Of a stretch of 64,000 nt of DNA, positions 53,819-62,744 are shown in pieces; within the stretch, counting starts at the first letter, position 1; the number at the start of each line of letters is the position of its first letter. The DNA comes from Portulaca oleracea (Eukaryota; Streptophyta; Magnoliopsida; Caryophyllales; Portulacaceae): the NCBI GenBank assembly GCA_029582165.1, contig CM055872.1, positions 34,061,261 to 34,125,260 of the forward strand. Direction: 5' to 3'. Under the pieces are notes generated by a model that was not told where the DNA came from, did no database searches, and worked only from the letters and a program-made list of their open reading frames with translations. Both the position numbers and the translations under genes were made by a program.

Positions 53819-55240
53819 TGATAATTCGTTTTTATATAGAGTTTTTAGGGCTCAAATCATGTCAGTTTCATGCTTTTTATACCTGACATCTCCTATTTTT
53901 ATAACAATTTATGTGATTTATACGCTTGTTCGCGAGTTTGGTATGTTTTGCAGGAATTGGTGGAATTATATCGAAAAACATGAAAATTTGGAGGAAGAAT
54001 AACACAAACCAAAGAAATAAAAAAAGAAGTTGAAGAAGGAAAGAAGAAGAAGAAAGAAAGAACGGCCCAAAGACCAGCTGAGGCGGAAAGGCAAGGCGCA
54101 GGCTGCGCCTCCAAAACGCAGCCAGCGCCTTGTCCAGAAAGTTTGGCAACCAAGAAGAACCAAAACGCAAGCCGCGTTTCGGAAGCGCAGCCACCGCCCA
54201 CTTACGAAGAATTTCACTTTTTGGGCAAAACGCAGGCCACGTTTTGTGCCCTAATCTAGCCCTATAAAGGGGTTTGACGTCCGCCATTTCAGAGGGCCAA
54301 GCAACGAGCGATTTTCATCGGTTCTAGCGATAGTTTTCGAAGAGATTTTTAGGTAGCTTTTATTAGATTGTTATTAAATTAGATCAATTTATTTGCAGTT
54401 GATTCCAAAAGATTGTTATTAGATTAGATTATTGTTAGTGATTGAAGAAGACGAAAGAGATCGATTCGATTGACACGAAGAGATCGATTCCGCCGATTCG
54501 AACACGGTTTATTTCTATTCTTCTTTCATGCTTTCTTGTTTTTATTCAGATTTTGCGATGTTTACTTTTAGAATTATGAGTAGCTAGTTTCCTTTGTTTG
54601 GGGGATAAACTCGATATCTATTGATTAAATTTGAATACAGTCTCGGTGTTTGGTTATCATTTTTATTTGTTAATCTGCATGCAATGTATGTCATGGTAAT
54701 TTGACAATAGAGCGACAGTTTGAGTCTGTACTTGGTTTTAGATTCTCGACAACAGAATGACAGTTTGAGTCTTGAATCGGATTGCGTAGATTCAATAAGT
54801 TAGAAAATAGTTGGACATAATGATTCTTGCCTAGGGTCAATTTATAATCAGTTCTTATCTTTGATTAAGCTAAATAGTTAGAAATTTAGGTTAATCATTG
54901 TAACTCACCTAGGATCGAAAGATCGAAGTGATAAGGCCTAGAAAGATTATAGACCCCGAATTATCTTATTACCTGCACCGGGATTGTTGATGATTTGATT
55001 AATTGACTAAAGTGGACTCCCCTGAACGCTTTTAATTAATTGTTTAAATCCTGGAAGTTCCTGTTTTCCTAGTTTAGTTTAGAAAACCTTACCACAACCC
55101 TTGGATCGACCTAGCATTCTTTGTAGAGAACTAGTTCACTGCGTGGTTGAACGCAAATCCCTGAGAGAGAACGATATTTTATTACTACATAGACCCGTAC
55201 ACTTGCGGTACACAGACACCTATATGATTTAGGTCTTCCA
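53819..55240 (+). repeat. Element B 3' LTR (1422 bp)
   Basis: Collinear with 45219-46669; differences include a loss within the palindrome block (about 54180-54240) and a short duplication near 54360-54430. It ends GGTCTTCCA, then ccaag. Confidence 0.92.
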
Positions 55241-56278
55241 CCAAGGTACTTCAAGCGGGATTCTATTGGCCGACCGTCTCCAAAGACACAAGGAATTTTG
55301 TGCTTTCATGTGATAAGTGCCAAAGGACGGGGAGTATTTCGAAGCTGAATGAGATATCTCAAAAGGGCATCTTAGAAGTACAGTTATTTGATGTGTGGGG
55401 GATTGACTTTATGGGTCCCTTTCCACCCTCATACAACAACCTCTACATCTTGGTTGCAGTAGATTACGTTTGAAAGTGGGTGGAAGCCATTGCTACCCCT
55501 ATTAATGACTCCAAGGTGGTGATCACGTTCCTCAAGAAGAATATTTTCACAAGATTTGGAACTCCAAGGGTGACAATGGCACTCACTTTTGCAACAAGCC
55601 TTTAGATGCTCTTTTGGTAAGTGTGGGGATACTCACAAGGTTGCTACTCCTTATCACCCCCAAACTAGTGGCCAAGTTGAGCTTTCCAACCGGGAAGTGA
55701 AGAGTATCTTGGAGAAGACGGTTAGTATATCGAGGAAGGATTGGTCACTCAAGCTTGATGATGCACTATGGGCTTACCGGACCGCATTTAAGACTCCTTT
55801 GGGCACTACTCCTTACCGGTTAGTTTTTGGGAAGTCATGTCATTTGCCGGTTGAAATGGAGCACAATGCATTTTGGGCCATCCAAACCCTCAACTTTGAT
55901 CAAAAGTTGGTGGGAGAAAGAAGAATGTTACAACTTCAAGAGTTGGATGAGTTGAGATTGGAGGCCTATGAGAGTTCCCGGATTTACAAGGAGAGAACAA
56001 AGCATTGGCATGACAAGCATATCATGAAGAAGAGGTTTGAAGAAGGAGATATGGTGCTTCTTTTCAACTCTAGGTTGAAACTCTTTCCGGGCAAGTTGAG
56101 ATCCCGTTGGTCAGGTCCTTTCCGGGTGTTGAAAGTCTTCCTCCATGGTGCGGTGGAGATTTGGGATGAACAATCCGGAGCGTTCAAGTTCAATGGACAA
56201 AGGCTTAAGTCCTACTTTGTTGGTGAACCCATCGAGCATGGAGACAAAATCAACCTAACCACCCCTGGTGTGGTTTGA
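55241..56278 (+). pseudogene. Element A integrase, C-terminal part (after B insertion)
   Basis: The zinc finger is completed by SCDKCQRTGSIS. The catalytic core starts FDVWGIDFMGPFP (first aspartate); a stop interrupts DYV*KWVEA. A shift near 55573 precedes DNGTHFCNK (second aspartate), then [20 protein letters not shown] with the catalytic glutamate. A 229-codon open stretch follows with [37 protein letters not shown] and the C-terminal DNA-binding region ([18 protein letters not shown]), ending TGA. Integrase would insert element DNA; here it is split by B and carries its own stop. Confidence 0.9.
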
Positions 56279-56785
56279 GAGGTACTATGTCAAGCTTAGG
56301 ACGTTAAACAAGCGCTTCTTCGGAGGCAACCCAAGCTTTTTGATTTTTATTTTTAGGATTTTTCTAGAATTGTCCCTTATTTTTCTTCCTTTTATTATTA
56401 TTTTTCTAAAATTTTCCCTATTGTCTAGAATTTTTAGGATTTTTCTTTAATTTATTTTGATTTTTATAGGATTTTTAGAAAATTTTCTCCTTTGTATTTT
56501 CTTTTTCTAGGATTTTTCTAGGGTTTATATTTTATTTTTCTTCTTGAGGTATTAGTTTCAGGAAAATAAAAATTAAAAAATAAAAAAATTGAAAATAAAA
56601 AAAACGAGAGGAGAGAAAAATAGAGTTTGAAAGTAAAAAAAGATATTGAGAGTGAGTGAGGAAAAATAAAAGAGAAAGGAAAAAAATGAAAAAAAATGAG
56701 AGTGTGAGTAAAAGAATGGAAAGATAAATAAGGAAAAGGGATGCCAAGAAGATTCGAACCCGCGAGCAAAAGGCGAAGAACGAGG
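56279..56785 (+). other. Element A post-pol motif and AT-rich spacer
   Basis: GACGTTAAACAAGCGC ... GGCAACCCAAGC at 56299-56335 is the conserved post-pol motif. From 56340 to 56750 the sequence is TTTTTAGGATTTTTCT repeats then A-rich; no gene is supported. Confidence 0.55.
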
Positions 56786-56880
56786 GCAACACGGATCGTG
56801 CTGACCCTAGCACGAGCCGTGTTGCCTTCCAGAGAGTCAGGTAAGGATTACAGGGGTCAACACGGACCGTGTTGGACCCC
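56786..56880 (+). promoter_or_regulatory. Internal palindrome module ahead of ORF3 (element A)
   Basis: CAACACGGATCGTGCTG (56787-56803), GCACGAGCCGTGTTGCC (56810-56826) and CAACACGGACCGTGTTG (56858-56874). These are the words of this element's own U3 (39719-39755, 61514-61550). A TATA-like ATCATATACATATTC lies near 56990. I infer an internal promoter, as in element B. Confidence 0.45.
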
Positions 56881-57276
56881 GACGCGTGATTACACGGGTG
56901 TTTTCACCCGTTTTCTCACCCTTTTTCTTTTCCTTTTATTCATTCGTCCGTTTTGGCCCCTTCATATCCGTGCTGCCCTACTACCTTGGATCATATACAT
57001 ATTCTTCCTCCTTCATTCTCCTTTCAAATTCCGTATCCCTCAAAACTCCATAGAAAACCCTGTTCTCCCATCATTCTTTTTTCTCCATCTCCCCCATTTC
57101 TTCACCAAATCACTCCATTTTTCTTCCACTCTTCATCTTTTTCTTTCCTCTTTCAGATCCCACCAATTTCATCATCATTCCTTTCACTCCATTTTCACCG
57201 CATTCCACCTCCATAACCAAAAACCTCCATTTTCACCCACATTTAAGCTCTTTTCTACCTCTTCAAGTGTAACAAG

Positions 57277-57934
57277 GTTTGGTTTTTCTAAATTCTTTGT
57301 TTTATTTAGTTTTTTTTCAGTTTTTTCATTTTTAATTTTAATTTTTGTGTATGTGAATCTCCATTGTTGTCCACCATTGTTGTGTTTCAAGCTTTTTGAA
57401 GTGTGGATTTTCATGTGTATATTTTGATTTTCTGTTTTAGTGCTTTGTTATTTTGATTTTTCTTTGTTGAATTTTCCGTTTTTGTTCTTAGTTTGTTTTA
57501 TTTTTCTTATTTTAGTTTAGCTTAATTTTATATATAAGGGTTTTAATTTTATTTTCCTGTTTTTAATTTGGTTTTTCTTTAGTTTAGTTACTGATTTTTA
57601 GTAGTTTCATTTAGTTTAGCTAAGCTTAGTTTGTTACTTGTTGTTGTATATATGTATTTGATAAGTAGCTAACAGTTTAGCTTAGTTAGCTTCTTTTACT
57701 ACTAATTTAGCTTAGTAAGAGTCTTTAATATTTTAGAATTTGAGCTAGACTTAGTTTAATTAGTAGTGTTTAAAAGTTTAAGGGTCTTAGATACTTTAGA
57801 ATTTAAATTACTTTGAGTCATATGTACAAAAGTCTAGGATTAGTTTTGGTCTTACGTTTCTTTGTGTTGCTTAGTTTTTCTTTGTTACCCTTTGTATATT
57901 ACTAACTGCTTAGCTTGTTTTTTTTGTATAAAAG
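57277..57934 (+). other. Probable 5'-UTR intron of ORF3 (element A)
   Basis: Pyrimidine-rich leader sequence (57000-57270) ends AACAAG before GTTTGG. The body is T-rich, a consensus branch site TACTAAC lies at 57899-57905, and GTATAAAAG ends at 57934, directly before the ATG. The 5' splice site is only moderate; the 3' end is strong. Confidence 0.5.
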
Positions 57935-59218
57935 ATGGTCAGGACTTCGCGTGGTAAGGAGCAAGCGTCAAAGAAGCGCAAAGGGGATAACGGTGACAAA
58001 GGCAAAGGCAAAGGCAAAGCGAGATCATTTTCCAGGAAAACGCGAGGTAACAACCCTTTCAATTTAGAAGGTGTTCAATTTGAGCATTACCTTGCTTCAT
58101 CTAAACGGAATATACTCCCTACTCGTTACATGCATGAGCCGTTTTTGCAAACCACTGGCATGCTAGATGATGTAGAATGGCTTTTAAATAGAAAAGGGAT
58201 GTTGGATTTTGCGAGGACGAGAGAGCCGACTTATCGGAACCTTACCCTAGAGGTGATTAGCACCTTTGATGTGAATCTTAGAACACAAGAGGGTAGGATT
58301 ACCTTTAGGGTAGATGAAGAGGAACATCATTTGACTCTCGCCCAATTTGCTCAGATCTTTCGTTTACATGTTATCCACGGTGTCGCAAACCGAGATGTGC
58401 CCCCTCTTGCTGAATGGAACGCCAATGAATTTTGGCAGTTTACCACAACTAGGAATGACTACCACCCGAGTAGGTCTAAGTGAACGCACATACGGAACCC
58501 CGTGTTCCGTTACATGCAGCGCATCCTTGCTTGTGGGTTATTTGGTAGGGGGTATAGTATGAATGTTGCGGCTCAAGCTGAATTCTACACGGTATGGGGT
58601 ATGTATTATGCACGACCCGAGGTTAACCCCGCCGCTCTTTTTGCCACACATTTAGCCCGCATCACATCTCACACAAAAGGTGATATAGTTATTGGTAGCT
58701 TGCTCACGGTTTTGGCTAGGCACTTTGGTTGGGATCCAGCTCGTCACGAGTGGGATAGGGTAGAGGGTCCCATGACCTTAGATGGTAGGGAAATTAGAGA
58801 CATGAAAATGTGCAAGTTAAGAGGGGAAGAAGTTTGGTGGGTGTACCCTAACAATGAGTTGATGAGGCTTCCTCATCCAAACATTACTATACAAGAGGTC
58901 CCGAACATTCTTTTCCTTCCTAACGCACCCATTCCACATGCTCACCCTATTCCCGACCAAGTTCCTTCGCCTCCTCATCACGAGGGTGGCGGGGATGATG
59001 AAGAAGGTCCCGCCGCCGATTTTGATTCCAAAGATAATTTCTATTCTTTGCGTGCGGACCATGCCTCCCTAAGAACCTATTGCGAAAATGAGTTTGGTTA
59101 TTTTCGCACCACTTCGAACCAAATTTTGGAAAACCAAACTCGTCTTTTTGAAAGGCTAGACCTTCTTGACCAAGCCAAGCCGCCCAAGCTGCCGAACAAG
59201 CACGCGTGCTTGGAATGA
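57935..59218 (+). pseudogene. Element A ORF3 (Athila ORF1/env-position protein), one stop
   Basis: About 427 codons in a single frame, interrupted only by TGA at 58481-58483. N-terminus strongly basic (KEQASKKRKGDNGDKGKGKG), a likely nuclear or RNA-binding tail. Then YMHEPFLQTTGMLDDVEWLL, EPTYRNLTLEVISTFDVNL, FRVDEEEHHLTLAQFAQIF; after the stop, RNPVFRYMQRILACGLFGRG, HLARITSHTKGDIVIGSLLT, EEVWWVYPNNELMRLPHP, a proline- and acid-rich linker, and a coiled-coil tail. Best match is the Athila ORF-1 family. No signal peptide or membrane span is seen, so a true envelope role is doubtful. It is the best preserved ORF of element A. Confidence 0.8.
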
Positions 59219-61141
59219 TGCAAGCGATGTGCGATTGGCAGTTCAGCTATCCTTTGTGCTAGTTGCTTCTTGTTTTATGCATTGAGGACAATGCTTTATC
59301 CAAGCATGGGGGCATAATTTGAAAATTATGAGTTTGAGTCCTCATCTTTGTATATGTGATTTTATTTTGTTTTTCTTTGCCTTTTGTTTGTTTTGTTTTT
59401 GTTTAGTTGTAGTTTAGTTTTTATTTCTTTAGTTTTAGTTTTAGTTTTATTTGTCATTTGTGCGTCTTTTACATTCACTTAGAATTGCATTAGTTAGATG
59501 CATATTAGATTTTATTTTCTTTCTTTTTCTTAGTTTTTAGTTCCTTCTTTTCTAGTTTTTCATCTGACTTTTGATTTTTCTTTTTGAAAAAAACAAACCA
59601 AAAAATCAGAAATTTTCAGAAAATTTTAAAAAAATTTAAAAAAATTTAAAAAAAATTGAAAGAAGAAAAAGAAAAAAATTAGGTTAAGATAGGATTAGTG
59701 AATAAAATTCTCCGGTGATGAGTTAAATCTAGATAAGTTTTCTTTTGATTTGATTTAGTCTTGTATAGCCCTTTTGTGAATTAAGGTTTTGAAAAGAGTT
59801 GTGAAAACATGGAGAGTTTAGAATTATACTTTGATAGTGATGATTGATTGCCCTTTTGTGATCTTTTGGAATGAGTTTAGCACATATACATCTGTTTGAG
59901 CTAGGTTTACTTGAGAGCTTTTACCCGTGAGACCACAAAGCCTTAAAATGACTAATCATTTTTATTAGTCTCATATTTTCGATGTGTGACTCATTCATTG
60001 TTTCCATTCTCTAGAACTTGCAATGTATCTCTTCGAAACTGCATTTTTGCTTGTGTGTTGATAACATGATAGTGGCATTCATTTGTACATTATTTAAGCT
60101 ACAAAGCCAAATAGCCATCCTTTACATGTGAACTATCCGCCTTTAGCGCTCCTTTTGCCTTGTATCACTCTTTCTTTTGATTACCTATATAATTAGCCAT
60201 GGCCGTATATATAATTTCCTACCTTTAAGCCATTGCTTGGAGTGTTAAAGTGTGAAAGTTGGGTTGATTGTGGTGAATTTCGTAATTTGGTTTTTTTGGG
60301 GTTGTTATGAAGTTGAAGATCTTGAGATTGCTCCCAATTGTAGCTTGATATGGGTTGAGATGGAAATTTGCCTTTTTAGTGTTAAATATCTTTGAGTTTG
60401 AATTGAAATTGAAAAAAAGTGAAAAAAAAAGAAAAAGCAAAAAAAAAAATGAAAAAATTCAGAAAAATGAAAAAAAATGATGAAAAAAGTGTTTAGTATT
60501 TTGATAGTTTATTTTATTTGATTTGAGGCGATTTCAACATAATTATGGGATGCATTGATATGAATATAAGGTGTGAGTGTTCTTATTTTAGCTCCACTTT
60601 CCCAAATTTATTTCCACTCCCTTAACCTTAGCCCCATTACAACTCATTTGAAAGTCCTCTTGGTTATCTTTGTGCATTGCATTTTAGCGGTAGAGAATTG
60701 AGATTATTTGCAAGCATATGGTAGAATGTTACTTTGTGATTGAGTATTAAGTAAACCTTCATTGTATTATTCATTTTTTATCACAACATTCCATAAAGTG
60801 AGGTTGCTCTCAATTACCTAGTTTCATCCATAATTGTGTGGTCGCTTGTTTCATTTGTGATTAGGAGGGTGATTAGTTTGATCTTGATAGGTATGGTTTT
60901 AGTAATTCTTTCTATGGTTTCATTTTCTCTTGTATATAAACTTTCGTTCATACTTGGGCTACGCTTGATTAAGTTGGATTAATTGAATGTCTTATCGATG
61001 CTTTCCTGAGGAGATTTGTAAATAAATTTTTCAATTTTACTTTGAAACTTTTTCTTTTTTACTTGTGTCATTTTGTCCCGTTTATTTTCTACTTTCATTA
61101 TTTTCTTTGTTTTCTATTTTATTTGTGAGTTTAGCCTTGCT
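59219..61141 (+). other. Element A 3' untranslated region with second purine-tract motif
   Basis: ATTGAGGACAATGCTTTATC then CAAGCATGGGGG at 59281-59312 repeats the polypurine-tract motif. The rest is T-rich, then mixed; landmarks such as TAGCCATCCTTTACAT and CCCATTACAACTCATT have counterparts in element B (52200-53800) and D, so the 3' UTRs are related. No gene is supported. Confidence 0.65.
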
Positions 61142-61174
61142 TAGGGACAAGCAAGGTGTAAGCATGCAGGGATT
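61142..61174 (+). other. Element A polypurine tract, mutated
   Basis: TAGGGACAAGCAAGGTGTAA then GCATGCAGGGATT, directly before TGATAAC. The G run is broken by a CA change compared with element B (GGGGGATT). Confidence 0.65.
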
Positions 61175-62599
61175 TGATAACTGTATTTTATATATATATG
61201 ATCTAGGATTATTTAGAGTTAATTTGGGTGATTTCACTTATGAATGTATTATTTTATACCGGAATTCACTATAATATGTTAGGTTAGAGTTTGGTATAAG
61301 TTTTGTAGGAAAATGGAGTTATTTGGATCAAATCAAGCTCAAAACCAAGTCAAAGGAGTCCAAGTAGATCACAAATCAAGAGAAAGATCAACCCCAAGGC
61401 CCAAACATTGGCCCTAGAAGACATTGGATACCGGCAGAACCCAACACGGGTGCTAAAAGACCCAACACGAGTCGTTTCAGCCTCTAGAAAGTGCAGAAAT
61501 TGTTTCCAGTGACCAACACGGTCCGTGTGCAAGCAATACGACCCGTGTTGACCTGGGATCACCCGTGTTGGCCCTGTTTAATGCAAAAATGGCGTTTCGG
61601 TTGCTCTTAATGCTATATAATTGATGTTTCCGGCTTTTTTTGTTGTCATTCATTCCCATTGATCATCATCCTCATCATCATATTCATCTATCCCTTCATC
61701 CACTATTCCATCCAAGTACATCCATAGTTGAAGATTGAGAGTTCATTGGAGTTTGAAGATCAACTTGCAAGAATCCATTGAAGTGGAGGAGCAAAAGTCT
61801 CCACCGATAATCAATCAAGCAAGGATTGAATCGACACTCGATTTACTTCTCTTTCTTATAGTTTTCATGCATTCTAGACTTTCATATGTTTAGTGAATCG
61901 AACATGAGAAGTGAGTAGTTTCATAAGTTTGGGGGATAAACCCTTATTAGTTCCTCTTATGGATTGAATATTGTTAGATTGAACAAGTATGTTAATCTAG
62001 TTTGAATGCATTTTATCTATCCTTTGATTATGTTTGTCATTGCTTTTGTTTGTGCACCATTAGCATGGATTTAGATTACTGAATGAAGTACCGAACGGAG
62101 AAATTCGATAATCGGAACCCTTAGGATTAAACTAATTATGAAACGAACTAGACATAGAAGACTTTGTAATTAGGGGTCATTGGATAGTTTGATCTTTAAC
62201 TTAGTTAAAATTGAAATAACCACGACAGTAGGTGATTGATTTTGTTATGCAATCCGTTTCATTGCCAAAATCTCGCTACGGAATAATTTATGCGATTATC
62301 GATCCTAAAATGTACCAAATTAGTGACATGCATGTTCAATACACTTGTATGATTCATAGAGTTACTTAGGTTTTGTCCCCTGAACGCTTCTCTCATATTG
62401 ATTAATCCAAGTAAATTGTGTGAATATTTGTTGGTTTTGCCCTTTTTACTGATTAGAAATAGAAATAGTTCTTCTCAATCAAAAATCGGACCGATTTAGT
62501 AATCACCTAGGAGGCTAGTTTGGTGTGTAGTTAGCAAAGTCCCTATGGGATCGACCTTGATATTTGCTACACGTACACCCATGCACTTGCGGCGTATCA
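61175..62599 (+). repeat. Element A LTR shared by two units (1425 bp)
   Basis: TGATAACTGTATTTTATAT start, GCGGCGTATCA end, collinear with 39379-40809. A polypurine tract lies to the left and a primer site to the right, so it is 3' LTR of one unit and 5' LTR of the next. U3 palindromes at 61514-61550; TATA box near 61614. Confidence 0.9.
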
Positions 62600-62605
62600 A
62601 GTTTT

Positions 62606-62623
62606 TGGCGCCGTTGCCGGGGA
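62606..62623 (+). other. Primer-binding site of second A unit (tRNA-Asp)
   Basis: TGGCGCCGTTGCCGGGGA, six bases after the LTR. From memory a perfect complement of plant tRNA-Asp plus CCA. Confidence 0.88.
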
Positions 62624-62744
62624 CTTTGTCCTTAGCCGCCACCGAACGAATATCCTTAGATTGACTAGATCATTTTATTTTATTTTTCTTGTTTGATCTC
62701 CATTTGGTTTCATTTTTTATCTCTTGCTAGGTTTTCCTGAGGTG

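Larger units (their letters stand above)
45219..55240 (+). mobile_element. Element B: pol-less Athila-like element nested in A integrase
   Basis: LTRs at 45219-46669 and 53819-55240, flanked by a perfect ccaag duplication (45214-45218, 55241-55245), 10.0 kb. Order: LTR, degenerate tRNA-Asp primer site, gag, protease, post-pol motif, Mutator-type MITE, palindrome-bearing spacer, 5'-UTR intron, ORF3, 3' UTR, polypurine tract, LTR. RT, RNase H and integrase are cleanly missing: protease is followed within 25 bp by the conserved sequence that normally follows integrase. Non-autonomous. Confidence 0.92.
39379..62599 (+). mobile_element. Element A: Athila-type Ty3/gypsy retrotransposon (interrupted by B)
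   Basis: LTRs at 39379-40809 and 61175-62599, a tRNA-Asp-type primer site, and gag, protease, RT, RNase H, integrase and an Athila-type third ORF in one orientation. Excluding nested element B (45219-55240) the length is about 13.2 kb. All ORFs carry stops or frameshifts. The right LTR has a polypurine tract on its left and a primer site plus gag on its right, so it is shared with a second unit and no target duplication can be read there. The left end (TAATAA for TGATAA) lies in CACTA-like repeats. Confidence 0.9.

Noticed and set aside
56745..56775. tRNA-like B-box (GGGTTCGAATC on minus)
   Set aside because: No matching A box, no acceptor stem and no cloverleaf; likely chance or a degraded fragment.
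56741..57427. 228-residue plus-strand frame
   Set aside because: It runs across the palindrome module, the pyrimidine-rich leader and into the probable intron; composition reflects poly-pyrimidine DNA.
59583..60480. A-rich and T-rich runs as polyadenylation or LINE tails
   Set aside because: They lie inside the element A 3' UTR, with counterparts in element B, and have no associated TSD.
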